Origin: Astropecten irregularis
Lineage: Eukaryota > Echinodermata > Asteroidea > Paxillosida > Astropectinidae
DNA length: 64,000 nucleotides
Direction of reading: 5' to 3'
Assembly: GCA_963971285.1 (NCBI GenBank)
Contig: OZ020252.1
Coordinates: 18,079,662 to 18,143,661, forward strand
Shown: one piece after another, positions 49,501-55,528 of the stretch
How positions within the stretch are numbered: position 1 is the first letter of the stretch
Layout of the letters: the number at the start of each line of letters is the position of its first letter
Made by a program: the position numbers and the translations under genes
The notes under the pieces: model-generated
What the model was told of the DNA's origin: nothing
The model's database searches: none
Seen by the model: only the letters and a program-made list of their open reading frames with translations

Positions 49501-52500
49501 CGTTATCTTTGATTTCGGGTGTCGTTTTACTTTCCTCTCTCACATCACCTCATCTTGAATTCTACATCACGCTCTTCTTGTTTTCTTGTTTCCTTCTCAT
49601 GTGTTTCTTTGTCATAATTTGGGGGAATCCTCTCCACTTTCTGTCGTCTCATCTTTGCTTCATCTTCTTCTCCCAACTCTTTCTCTTCAAATTTTGTTGA
49701 TAATTTGCTGACCTCTGCATCTCTTGTTGGTTCCTGCTGTCATTTCTTCCCAACGTGGTCTCTTTCCCGCTTCCTCTGTACCATTCTATCGGAACACCTC
49801 CATACCTGTCTTCTATCTAACCCTGTCCTCTACTGCTTCAACCCTACCTGGTGTGGTGGTTTTTTGTTTAACCCCTGATTCATTTAACAACATCTCCTCT
49901 TCTGCCTGTCCTCTCTCTCTCTCTCTCTGTCTGTCTGTCGCCACCTTCAGGCCTCAAACTCTGCAATTCCATGCCTGGGATCTCCCTCTCATTCTGACCG
50001 TCCTACGTGGTCAGTTTCCTTTGCTTTCTTTCTTTCTTTTCTGCCTGTGAGCTCAGTTCTTTAGGTTGGCGATGACAAAATACAGTTCATTTCTTTTTGT
50101 TCTGAATTAAAACGAATGGTTTTGGAATGTGCAAATACAACCCGAATGCACAGATTGAGTCTATGCATGTAGTGTTTTGACCATTCAGGATCTGTTGTTT
50201 TAATTGGTCCTTGGGATATACTGGTACTGGTATGTTGATGGTTTCATGGCTTCTGACTGCCAAACAAACAAAGATAATTGACTATTTGGGACACCGCAAA
50301 CATAGGGCTGGATAGCTCAGTTGTTAGAGCACTGGTACGATATTCTGGGGGTTGCAGGTTCGAATCTCTTTCAAGTCAATTTTTTTTTTTCACTTTTCAA
50401 GATCAGAAATCATTTGTCTAAGACCCCTTCGAGTCTTGAGCTAAATTCTGGTTCAAAAGTGGTTTTTAGTACATTATCGGAAGTATTCCTTTCAAGATTT
50501 CAACTGGCAAGCTTGTAAAATTGTGCATTTCTGTATTTAGAAAGTCCTGATTGTGGTATATTGAAAAGCAAATAGTTCTTTTCTTTGAAGGGGGGATCAA
50601 ATCCAACTTAGAGGACTTTTTACAATTCAAAATGATTACTTACGTACAGTTTTGATCTTTAGGAATATTCTCTCTGGGGAGGAACAAAACTTTATTTAAT
50701 TCGAGCCAGTCAGGCTTTGATAAGTGTGCAATTTCCCTGTAGGACTGTATTTGGCAACACTATATCAAAGAATTGTTACCAGCCAGAGGGAAGGATAAAA
50801 AATTACCCTCCCTTGTGAAATGTTCTGGGTTTTGTTTCAGTATCTGGTACTATCCCTTGTCCTGAAGTCGGACGTTGTTTGAGGCATGTAATGATGATGG
50901 ACATGTTTGCATCAAGCAAATGTCTTTGTTTGGTTTTTCATTTTACTGCAAAAATTAAGTTTTTTATTGTTTTTTTTACTCTTTGCTTTGGTTACTTGGC
51001 CTTTAAGAAAGATTTGAGGCTTTGCATGGTGACAATTGGTATGTGGGTCGGCTTGCTGAAACACTATGTAAGAATTGTTTGTACTTTCACACTTCTATTT
51101 CGTTCGCACTTTCGGGGAAGGTCTCAACATTTCGACTAACCTGCTCTAGTCTCCTGATGATGACTAGAGCAGGCTAGTCGAAACGTTGAGACCTTACGAG
51201 AAGTGTGAACGAAATAGAAGTGCAAAATTTCGAACAATTCTTACATGGTGTTTCCTCAAACTGCTCCACTTACTCGGCCTTTGCTTGAATCTGAAATTAA
51301 AAATGTCAAATTTCAGTTTCTTATTTTGGAAAGAGAACTTTGTGTGTATGATATGATTGGAGTACTTTGAAAAAAAATATATGCCATACATTTCAGTTTG
51401 TTTTGATTTAATAATTTGGGGCTTTTGAAATGTTTGGAAGTTCTTTTTATTTTTGTTGGCTTATCTTCTAAACTTTCAGGAAAACAATTTGCTGTAGTCT
51501 TTTGGAGCCTTTTTGGTTTTGGAAGTGTCTCCTGACAGGTTAAGTCAGGGATTGAATCTGAATTCCGATTTTTTGGTGTAGAGGTACTTCAGTTCTTCAA
51601 AATTCTCACACGCCATCCTCCCAAACAAAAATTATCTAACTGCTCAAATAAGACCCATTCAATCAATGCACCAACAGCCTTGATCAATTGTGGTGTATAG
51701 ACCGATCCACCATTACTGCGGTGTCCCTGCCCGCCTTTTTTGTGGCAACAAAAGAATGTTCGCTCCGCCGCACTCTTTCGCCAATTTCATGAATTGCAAG
51801 TCAGATTCATGTATAGACACAAGACATTTGATATTATATGGACACATTGTTGCTGTTATCTTTACAAGGCCTCTATTCTGGAAAGAAAATCCTGCAAAAC
51901 CTCCGAGGAGGGTTCAGGAAAAGTCTGGGTTGAGATGATGACTTCATAAAAGAGAAAAGAGATCAAGCAGCCAAATGTAACAAATAACAGGGCAACCATC
52001 TGGATTGGACATGATCATGATGTATGGGTCCGGGACCTAGTCAAATATCATACAGTTCCTGCATGACGTTCCGCGCTCCTTGAGGGTTGCGTATCGATCC
52101 CCTCTGTCCGTTCAACGCCCCCACAATCAGAAGCTGTTTCCGCCGAGTATGTTACTAGGGTCTGTGACAAGCAGCTTGTCCTGGTTTACTCTCCCTCATG
52201 ATGAGTTTTGCTTTCAATGAAAACTGTGCGTGGATTGGAAGTGGAAACTGTGTCATATGTTTCTGTTTGTCTTTGTTTTCTATGATAATGAGTCATTCTA
52301 CTAGGTTAGGCATGTTTGGGCACGGTTTGTGATGATGTCCATGTTACATGCACATGCTTGAAGTTGAAATGAATGATCTTTTATCCAGAGTAGTATCAAT
52401 GTCTTTATCCTGTTTTAGTCACGGATTGATTTAATTCTGTTCTGAGGAACAGCTTAAAATGTGCACTTAAGAGTAAAGGATAATAGATGTCCAGAGGGCC

Positions 52501-53144
52501 AATTTCATAGAGCTGCTTAAGCACAAAATTTGCTTAAGCATGAAAAGTCTTCCTTGATCAAACTGGATTACCAACCAAATGTTCATGTGATGATTACTGC
52601 TTTTGACTTGTATTCGGCCATTGTTTGCTGAGCATAACATTAACAAGGAGTTTTGGACTGGCATACTGATTTTTGTTACCAAGGTTTTTGGTGCTTACCG
52701 GTAAGCACATTTTGGTGCTTAAGCAGCAATTGGACAATATACTGCATACTCTTGAATGTTGCTCATGGAGATTATACCTAACCAATGGCAGACTAATAGC
52801 TCATAAATATGCATGAGATGTGAATAATAGGGAATGAGTTGCCATGGCATTGCCGGAGGACAAAAAGAAAACAAATTATTGCCTTGAGAATGTCTAAATC
52901 TTCAAATCTTCAGAAAGCGAGACCACAAGTTTTTCTATGTTGAGGAAACTCAAACTCTGTAACATCTTTCATTTAGTTGTTTCTATTTACTAATAAATCA
53001 TCATTGTTTTTGCCCCTGTTTTATTCTTCTTCTTTTTTTTATTTCCCCTCAGGACGTCAGATGCCCTCACCGATCAGGTCTCCACCCCCATTCATGAGTG
53101 GTGCGCCCGGAAGAGGCACCTCCACTGGTGTGTCTGCATCCTAG
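13556..53144 (+). CDS. SGCE: Alpha/epsilon-sarcoglycan, complete 12-exon gene
   Basis: Single-pass membrane glycoprotein of the sarcoglycan complex, which stabilises dystroglycan-dystrophin at the plasma membrane. Exons: 13556-13589, 20289-20393, 23930-24069, 26583-26655, 29932-30109, 31353-31512, 31654-31859, 34218-34241, 42714-42881, 47728-47853, 47995-48041, 53053-53144. All introns are GT-AG and phases agree throughout; CDS 1353 nt, 450 aa (human epsilon about 437). The start has a good context (CACCATGG). Features: hydrophobic signal peptide (about 1-21); extracellular cadherin-like part with LPSWLSYLQ and FVYGT, typical of the family; N-glycosylation sites NIT (N89) and NGT (N205); Cys203 and Cys226 (EWC, like DWC in vertebrates); transmembrane helix about 269-292 followed by CTCRGR; cytoplasmic EIQLTHH matching DIQLVHH of epsilon-sarcoglycan; Pro-rich tail. 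An invertebrate gene would be co-orthologous to SGCA and SGCE, so the symbol is a convenience. Confidence 0.95.
13848..14005. mobile_element. Foldback element, family E
   Basis: Arms AACCGGTCTTCAAGTCAAC and its reverse complement GTTGACTTGAAGACCGGTT are perfect over 19 bp, extended outward by GGGAGACA / TGTCTCCC. The loop is CpG-rich with alternating GCGCA. A decayed relative lies at about 22725-22885 (CATGCG, GCGCAATTGTG, AAGTTGAAGACC). Confidence 0.85.
14764..14953. repeat. Inverted tandem array of a 16-17 bp unit
   Basis: About seven units like ACCAACTCGTATGCTG in direct orientation are followed by about three in reverse complement (GCATACGAGTTGACC). The orientation switches near 14875-14895. 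Confidence 0.85.
15425..15505. repeat. TACATGTA palindrome cluster
   Basis: GTACATGTAC and ATGTACAT repeat about six times in 80 bp. The compositional motif is the same as at 6541-6735. Confidence 0.75.
16372..16502 (+). mobile_element. Family H element with terminal inverted repeats
   Basis: Left end CAAGTAATAAACTGC and right end GCAGTAGTTTATTACTTG are near-perfect inverted repeats about 130 bp apart. Between them is the family core (GCTAGGATCGAAA, GTCAGGCCTTCCTAACTCC). This copy defines the element ends best. Confidence 0.8.
19836..19920 (+). mobile_element. tRNA-derived SINE family 1, 3' half
   Basis: Only the B-box half is kept: GGTCACAGGTTCGAATCCCA, CTCCAGTCA, then CTTTGTTAACTTTTCAATGA. 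Confidence 0.75.
20289..20393 (+). CDS. SGCE: Sarcoglycan exon 2
   Basis: Acceptor CTTTGCAG, donor TCGG|GTAAAT, 105 nt. It completes the signal peptide (LAFAVSPFSC) and begins the mature extracellular domain. Confidence 0.9.
20935..21090 (+). mobile_element. tRNA-derived SINE family 1, near full length
   Basis: The leader AACAAAGATAATTGACAATT and GGGACACC is followed by GGGCTGGGTAGCTCAGTTGG (A-box) and ACTGGTTCGAGTCC (B-box), then CTCCAGTCAATTGTTCTTTG. The leader is shared with the copies at 50250 and 61590. Confidence 0.9.
21668..21812. mobile_element. MITE family C (GGTCGATTTC ends)
   Basis: Ends GGGGTCGATTTC and GAAATCGACCTCC are inverted. The interior CTTCGTA, GCAATGCATTATTAGTCC and GTAAGTTAAGATGAGTT is shared with copies at 26005-26142 and 61918-62075. 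Confidence 0.8.
22725..22885. mobile_element. Decayed foldback, family E
   Basis: Shares GAGCATGCGTGCGCAATTGT and AAGTTGAAGACC with the element at 13848-14005. The arms no longer pair well. Confidence 0.6.
23930..24069 (+). CDS. SGCE: Sarcoglycan exon 3
   Basis: Acceptor CTTCCAG, donor GAG|GTATGT, 140 nt. Encodes the family signature PSWLSYLQ followed by FVYGTP and the NIT glycosylation site. GC-rich codons stand out from the AT-rich flanks. Confidence 0.95.
24204..24568. mobile_element. MITE family A, complete copy (365 bp)
   Basis: Begins TTAAAGGTAATATCATAC and ends GTATGATACTACCTTTAA, an inverted repeat of about 20 bp. Both ends carry TTAA, compatible with a TTAA target site or with the terminal repeat itself. 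No open frame for a transposase. Confidence 0.9.
25047..25160 (+). repeat. Poly-C tract and dispersed 'TTATTAAGCGCCTTT' tail motif
   Basis: A run of about 17 C is followed by (AAT)n and TTTTTATTAAGCGCCTTTAC with CCAAAGCACTGTACA. A motif of this kind (AGCGCCTTT...AAAGCGCTTTACA) ends many SINE/LINE repeats in animals, from general knowledge. Confidence 0.6.
25824..25850 (+). repeat. (GGCTT)n pentanucleotide run
   Basis: GGCTTGGCTTGGCTTGGC, the same unit as in the long intron-9 tract at 45090-45130. Confidence 0.8.
26005..26142. mobile_element. MITE family C
   Basis: Ends GGGATCGATTTCATCAAACT and TTCGTGAAATTGACCCC are inverted. The interior AACTTACTAACAATCATAG and GGGTTATCCTTCGTGA matches the other two copies. 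Confidence 0.8.
26255..26435. mobile_element. Partial MITE family A
   Basis: CCCATACGGTGCCCACTTTT, TTGAGAAAAC and CATCATTTCAGGC match the family-A interior. Terminal repeats are lost. Confidence 0.7.
26583..26655 (+). CDS. SGCE: Sarcoglycan exon 4
   Basis: Acceptor TTTTGACAG, donor TCAG|GTACGT, 73 nt. Encodes a beta-strand pair (IIALNTNTY, VKVPITVTD) that matches the VIEVTAYN...LVLEIGD region of vertebrate family members. Confidence 0.93.
26685..26930. mobile_element. Repeat family D
   Basis: Reverse orientation relative to 2305-2535. Shares GGTTGTGGTTTTTCATTGAA, GAAGCTCTGCTTTC and GGAGCCTCAGCCTGAGCC. Confidence 0.7.
27470..27545 (+). mobile_element. tRNA-like fragment
   Basis: CACCTTCCAGTCTCACCGTT then B-box GCAGGTTCGAACCCCT. 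No second copy is found in the window. Confidence 0.4.
29345..29510 (+). mobile_element. 3' end of a LINE-type retrotransposon
   Basis: One frame reads FKTLLKAHLFQE at about 29375-29410, the classic C-terminal tail of LINE reverse-transcriptase ORFs (FK..LKTHLF). It is followed by a short 3' UTR with CTCAGCGACTTAGAGCAA, CACTTTATAAATG and GATTGATTGA, typical of such elements. Heavily 5'-truncated. Confidence 0.7.
29590..29720 (-). mobile_element. Family H element
   Basis: Reverse copy: AGTAATAAACTGCTGCAAAT, GCTCATCAGCC, then CTTGGAGTTAGGAGGGCCTG and CGATCCTAGCAGGATCTTTC. Confidence 0.8.
29932..30109 (+). CDS. SGCE: Sarcoglycan exon 5
   Basis: Acceptor TTCCCATAG, donor AGG|GTGAGT, 178 nt. Encodes an extracellular segment (ATFHLSNHNVEDML), equivalent to the EFLVRSHDAEEVLP region of alpha-sarcoglycan. 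Confidence 0.94.
30110..31352. other. Sarcoglycan intron 5
   Basis: 1.2 kb. Apart from a family-A MITE end (31196-31292) close to the exon 6 acceptor I see nothing recognisable. Confidence 0.7.
31196..31292. mobile_element. MITE family A, 3' end only
   Basis: CCATCTTTATACCCTGTAAG, TTTCTGTTTTGG and CTACCAAAGTATGATAGTAC match the right part of family A. It ends 60 bp before sarcoglycan exon 6. Confidence 0.75.
31353..31512 (+). CDS. SGCE: Sarcoglycan exon 6
   Basis: Acceptor ATTCCACAG, donor TTG|GTATGT, 160 nt. Encodes GVYVIVGST, Cys203, the NGT glycosylation site and EWCSLVL, aligned with VYIKVGS and DWCNVTLV of the vertebrate proteins. Confidence 0.95.
31520..31640 (+). mobile_element. SINE family 1, 3' half, filling intron 6
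   Basis: GGTTTGAATCCCACTCCAGT, CACTTTTTCAATGACTTAAA and GTGGTTATTTGATTATTA match the 3' half and tail of family 1 (compare 61590-61756). Intron 6 is 141 bp (31513-31653), so the SINE makes up most of it. Confidence 0.8.
31654..31859 (+). CDS. SGCE: Sarcoglycan exon 7 (transmembrane helix)
   Basis: Acceptor TTTAATCAG, donor AAC|GTAAGT, 206 nt. Encodes the juxtamembrane linker, the membrane helix (core IVVPPLVVALVFIIVLG) and the CTCRGR stop-transfer segment. A hAT element begins 14 bp after the last exon base. Confidence 0.95.
31935..32055 (+). repeat. Left subterminal minisatellite of the hAT element
   Basis: About three units of 32 bp: TGACTTGCGACTTGACTTGA then CTTGAGCCAAAA. Confidence 0.85.
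33330..33500 (+). repeat. Right subterminal minisatellite of the hAT element
   Basis: About five units of about 32 bp: TGACTTGCGACTTGACTTGA then CTTGCGACGAAA. Same strand orientation as the left array, so the arrays are direct and not inverted. Confidence 0.85.
33735..33850 (+). mobile_element. tRNA-derived SINE, family 2
   Basis: GCTTGTTGGCCTAGTGGGAA resembles an A-box arm. CTAGTAAGCAGGAGATCGTG and GGGTTCGAATCCCACC give the B-box. Relative at 10095-10205. Confidence 0.8.
34218..34241 (+). CDS. SGCE: Sarcoglycan exon 8, 24-nt microexon
   Basis: Acceptor TTTCTGCAG, donor CTGA|GTAAGT. Encodes KSISRTP with split codons on both sides. Being 24 nt, it can be skipped without changing frame (exon 7 and exon 9 share phase). 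As I recall, human SGCE has a similarly tiny cassette exon at this place. Confidence 0.85.
   Translation, partial: EKHFKNS
34617..34991. mobile_element. MITE family A, complete copy (375 bp)
   Basis: Begins TTAAAGGTAATATCATAG and ends GTATGATACAACCTTTAA. Interior nearly identical to the copy at 24204-24568. Confidence 0.88.
36309..36385 (+). mobile_element. MITE family B, left end
   Basis: CCAATTTCATCGAGCTGCTT, AAGCACACAATTTG and AAGCATGAAAAGTCTTCCTC match the complete copy at 52499-52735. Confidence 0.7.
36880..37115 (-). mobile_element. MITE family B (about 235 bp)
   Basis: Reverse orientation to 52499-52735. Shares CAGCAAACAATGGCCGAATA, CAAGTCAAAAGCAGTAA and TGATCAAGGAAGACTTTTCA. Ends carry TGCTTAAGCA-like inverted motifs. 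Confidence 0.8.
37470..37525 (-). mobile_element. Family H fragment
   Basis: GCAGTTAGGAAGGCCTAAAG followed by TTTCGATCCTATTAGGGTCC, a diverged copy of the core. Confidence 0.6.
40690..40855. mobile_element. MITE family A, right half
   Basis: TTTCTGGATAAATACACCAT, TTCAGGTGGAAATATTTTAA and CACCATCTTCATATCC match the family-A right half. The end is degraded. Confidence 0.7.
41401..41645. mobile_element. Foldback element, family G
   Basis: Arms of about 90 bp: AGGTTTGCGGAGACACCATG, TATAAACTCTTTATAGATGT and GTGGTTCTGAAAAGAACC, repeated in reverse complement on the right with few mismatches. The centre is CCAGTGTACTCTGGCC. A partial relative is at about 48235-48310. Confidence 0.88.
42714..42881 (+). 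CDS. SGCE: Sarcoglycan exon 9 (cytoplasmic)
   Basis: Acceptor CTCTCTGCAG, donor ATACG|GTATGT, 168 nt. Begins EIQLTHH, followed by RQASRQLRAL, the conserved cytoplasmic start seen as DIQLVHH...ELRDM in vertebrate epsilon-sarcoglycan. Ser/Pro-rich after that. Confidence 0.93.
42935..43195 (+). repeat. G-rich TTGGG/ATGGG tract ending in GGTTA repeats
   Basis: Irregular GGGTTGGGATGGGATGGG and GGTTGGGTTGGGTTGGG runs, then TTAGGTTAGGTTAGGTTAGG near 43151-43175. The G-rich strand is the sarcoglycan coding strand. Confidence 0.9.
44985..45660 (+). repeat. Long G-rich TTGGC/TTGGG/CTGGG tract with higher-order duplication
   Basis: About 675 bp of pentamer arrays (GGCTTGGCTTGGCTTGG, GGGTTGGGTTGGG, GGCTGGGCTGGG). 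A segment with AATTGGGTTGGTA, GATTTGGCTTTGGATGATTG and GAGTTGG occurs twice, about 185 bp apart, giving a higher-order repeat. Confidence 0.9.
46440..46595 (-). mobile_element. Foldback family F, remnant
   Basis: AAGAAGTGCGAAAGAACAAA, CGATTCTTACATGGTGTTTC and CATGCAAAGCCTCAAATCTT match, in reverse, the outer arm of the element at 51010-51275. Confidence 0.75.
47090..47160 (-). mobile_element. Family H fragment
   Basis: GAGTTAGGGGCCTAATGTTT then CGATCCTAGCAGGATCTTTC. Confidence 0.7.
47159..47250 (+). mobile_element. SINE family 1 fragment
   Basis: TACAGTATTCCAGTGGTCAC, TGGTTTGAGTC and the TTCAATGACTTT tail. Degraded. Confidence 0.6.
47285..47410 (+). mobile_element. Family H element
   Basis: TTTGAGAAAGATCCTTCTTG, GATCGAAATGCGTCAGGCCC and TCCTAACTCCAAGCATG, ending in GATGAGCAGCAGTTTC. 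It lies 130 bp from a reverse copy, so the pair flanks a SINE fragment. Confidence 0.78.
47728..47853 (+). CDS. SGCE: Sarcoglycan exon 10 (cytoplasmic)
   Basis: Acceptor AATTGCAG, donor CAG|GTAGGC, 126 nt. Encodes IPMASTPMFCRTPPPPYRVP, matching the PLSTLPMF...PP segment of the vertebrate tail. Confidence 0.92.
47995..48041 (+). CDS. SGCE: Sarcoglycan exon 11 (cytoplasmic)
   Basis: Acceptor TTGTTTCAG, donor AGAG|GTAAAT, 47 nt. Encodes SDPFDSRRSSEPGNAR, an Arg/Ser segment with possible basophilic kinase sites. The preceding intron is only 141 bp. Confidence 0.88.
48235..48310. mobile_element. Foldback family G, remnant
   Basis: GTCGGTTCTTCTCAGAACTA, then TAAAGGATTTGACTTAGTGT and CCGCAAATC. 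It shares the layout of the right arm at 41555-41640. Confidence 0.5.
48880..50050 (+). repeat. 1.2-kb pyrimidine-rich (T/C) stretch
   Basis: Strong strand asymmetry, with long CTTTCTCTCT and TTCTTTGTTC runs, a (CT)n/(GTCT)n microsatellite at 49911-49938 and (CTTT)n near 50020-50040. Open frames here reflect absence of purine-rich stops, not genes. Confidence 0.85.
50250..50410 (+). mobile_element. tRNA-derived SINE family 1, near full length
   Basis: Leader AACAAAGATAATTGACTATT and GGGACACC, A-box GGATAGCTCAGTTGTTAGAG, B-box GCAGGTTCGAATCTC, then CAAGTCAATTTTT and CACTTTTCAA. Confidence 0.87.
51010..51275. mobile_element. Foldback element, family F, with hammerhead-like core
   Basis: Arms: CTATGTAAGAATTGTTTGTA, CACTTCTATTTCGTTCGCAC and GGTCTCAACATTTCGACTAA on the left, repeated in reverse complement on the right, meeting at about 51153-51161. 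The centre has CTGATGA (51154-51160) and GAAAC (51180-51184) bracketing a GACTAG/CTAGTC stem. Remnant copy at 46440-46595. Confidence 0.85.
52499..52735 (+). mobile_element. MITE family B, complete copy
   Basis: Starts CCAATTTCATAGAGCTGCTT and ends TTGGTGCTTAAGCAGCAATT. The termini form inverted GCTGCTTAAGCA motifs. Interior GACTTGTATTCGGCCATTGT matches 36880-37115. Confidence 0.82.
53053..53144 (+). CDS. SGCE: Sarcoglycan exon 12 (C-terminus and stop)
   Basis: Acceptor TTTCCCCTCAG, 92 nt ending in TAG at 53142-53144. Encodes RQMPSPIRSPPPF and a Gly/Ser/Thr-rich end. The 3' UTR follows. Confidence 0.9.
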
Positions 53145-53246
53145 GAGATACCAAGTTTGATGCCGGTGTAGGGGGGTTCCTGATATCAATTGGGGACCAC
53201 CAAGTGCATGTGCAATGTATCCATATAGTATTCAAGTTATATTCTG

Positions 53247-53252
53247 AATAAA
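53247..53252 (+). terminator. Candidate poly(A) signal, sarcoglycan
   Basis: AATAAA about 100 bp downstream of the sarcoglycan stop codon. A second candidate at 54936-54941 would give a 1.8-kb 3' UTR. Confidence 0.5.
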
Positions 53253-54935
53253 TTTTGCTTCAATTATATACAGTAGAGATATTTAGTGAGTTTTTAAAGA
53301 TATTGATATCTTAAAAAGCATGGATGTTTTTTTATATTTTTTCAGTGAAGTTATTGTTCAACGGTTATTTGACGGCATTGTGCTTCTTTTCATGAAAGTG
53401 ATGACAGAAATCCTTAAGCCATTTTGTTTGTCATGGATGGCAGCAATTTGGTATATCAAAATGAAAATTAAATTGCCTGGTGTCTGTAACATGTCTGAAA
53501 TACATGCAGTATATGAAATGACTATTTACATGATCTAACTACAATGCGGACAATCATTTTCAGATTCTTTTGAAATTGGTCAGTTGCATCTCTATAAAAC
53601 CCCTCTGCCATTTATCATGGACGTTGCACATACTTGAAGAGATAAGCATCTTGTAAGGTTCAACCTTTATAAAAGTGTGTAGCATTCATACATCCTGTGA
53701 CATACATAGGCTGGTGAGCAGGTTTCGGATCACTAGGCTCTCCAAGAGCAAAATAACATCCTTTACTGTTTCTATTTCAATCTGGCTTAGGGCTAGACTA
53801 AAATATACCCCCAAACAACTACACCCCTTCAAAAATGTCAAGACACCAAGCTATTTAAGACCCATGTATGTGGCTGATTCGATCAGGGAGACCTGTTTTG
53901 CCAAAGAGCAGAAAATGGAGTGTGGAGGCAGTTACTTTGGGTAGCATAGGCTGCACCCAAGCCAAAACAGGATGGCAGGATTTAGGCCCTGTAGACGTAC
54001 CCCTCATGATCACTCTCTCGTCACTGGGTAGGGGCGTTTCTCATGTTGGGTGTAAGACAATAAGTCTGAAAACAAAGACCAGGGGTGTATGGTTCATGTA
54101 TTTTGGGGGATAAAATGTCAGAGGTTATGTTGATTGAAGTGACCATGAGAGAAATTATGAAGTTGGGTCAACAACCAAGCAGTGATGACTAAAGGAGCAT
54201 TTCGTGTCAAAGGAGAGGTTTTGTTGTAGGACAGAAATTGACCTAGTGACATTTAAATCTTTAAAATCCACTTGTTGTATACAAATGATATGAAATCTTA
54301 CCCCCAAGACAATGACTAGGCTAGATGGAGGACTTCTAACGATTTTTTGTTTGTTTCTTCAAAATGTTTAGATAGCATACACAGAGACTTATTGGAGTTT
54401 AATCTGTTGCACAAATACTTAGGGGAAGGGTTAGGGCTAGTATTTTTGTAAATGATGTATTGTCTTGTATTTTGGAAATTATGGAGTGAAAATTGTTGAG
54501 TGGTAAGTAGGGCCAATTTCATAGAGTTGCTTAAGCACAAAAATTTGCTTTAAGCATGAAAAGTTCATAAAAAGTTAAAACAAGGGGCGTCGGTCTCTTT
54601 CAAAATGTCACTTTTGTAAGATTTCACAACCATTAGAGAATTTCTCGATGGTTGAGAGGTTTTTTAGCATCGTGTGAAAAGGCCTATAGATTTTCTATTT
54701 GGAAGCTCTTTGTTATGCCAATGATATATCTCAGTTTTAGATTCTAGGAACTTTTTCATCCATTTTGTGTTACAGGGTCAAATATGTGAAAGATGTTAAT
54801 GTTTAATTTCAAGATAAACATTTTTCTGTTTCAGAATTTTATAGTTTTTTTTTCACTCTGTTCTTATATTGACCTGCACACATTTCTTTTTGAGTTTGAA
54901 TTGTCTTTCTTTTTATAATGTGCTGAATATCATGA

Positions 54936-54941
54936 AATAAA
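54936..54941 (+). terminator. Alternative distal poly(A) signal
   Basis: AATAAA followed within about 15 bp by the T/G-rich ATGTTTATTGTGTATT, which resembles a downstream element. Confidence 0.45.
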
Positions 54942-55461
54942 TTGCAATGTTTATTGTGTATTATCAGATTGCTCCATGCAAAACTGCACATTGTTGAATT
55001 GTTATTGTTGCCATAGCAATTGCTTATTTGTCTTTGTTTGAGAGGTTGTTTATACCAAAAACAATTTTGAGCTATGATTTTGAATTCATGTTTCTGTATT
55101 CATGTTTCTGTTTGTTGTTTTTATTTTAAGGGTCTTATCATGTTTTGAGCCACTTTAATTTATTGAGTTATTCATCACAAAGTTTTAATTGAATCGCACT
55201 GCATGTTGTTCTTGAAATTTTGTTTCGAGTTTGGTTAAAAGATGCAATATTTGTCCCCAAAGTGCAGAACTTGTCAACAGGAATTTCTCAGCTATTGAAA
55301 TGTCAACCTTTTTTTCAAATTGCTGAATACAAAACTCAGATTTGTTTTACCTTTTCCAAAAAATATTACATTTTTCCAGATGTTCTTCAGATTGAATTCA
55401 TTATTAGTTGTTACATCTTGTTCAGCTTTGTAGATTTTATATTTTGTGGCCAATGACCCAG

Positions 55462-55528
55462 AAAAGTCTACATCTATATCAAGATCAAATCGGACAATTT
55501 CTTTTTGTGGAAACAACAGAAAAAATTG
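55462..55528 (+). CDS. Unassigned gene, exon a
   Basis: 67 nt open in one frame, KVYIYIKIKS then DNFFLWKQQKKL. An in-frame TGA just upstream of the acceptor shows translation must arrive by splicing. This is the weakest of the three exons. Confidence 0.35.

Larger units (their letters stand above)
48042..53052. other. Sarcoglycan intron 11
   Basis: 5.0 kb with a foldback family-G remnant (48235-48310), a 1.2-kb pyrimidine-rich stretch, a family-1 SINE (50250-50410), the best family-F foldback (51010-51275) and a complete family-B MITE (52499-52735). Confidence 0.7.
53145..55461 (+). other. Sarcoglycan 3' UTR and following AT-rich DNA
   Basis: AATAAA at 53247-53252 (about 100 bp after the stop) and again at 54936-54941, the latter followed by GT-rich sequence. 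Either could be the poly(A) signal. A family-B MITE end lies at 54513-54565. No convincing coding exon was found here. Confidence 0.55.

Noticed and set aside
48892-50050. Series of hydrophobic Ser/Phe/Leu-rich frames
   Set aside because: They follow from pyrimidine-rich DNA encoding Phe, Ser, Leu and Pro; no start or splice context.
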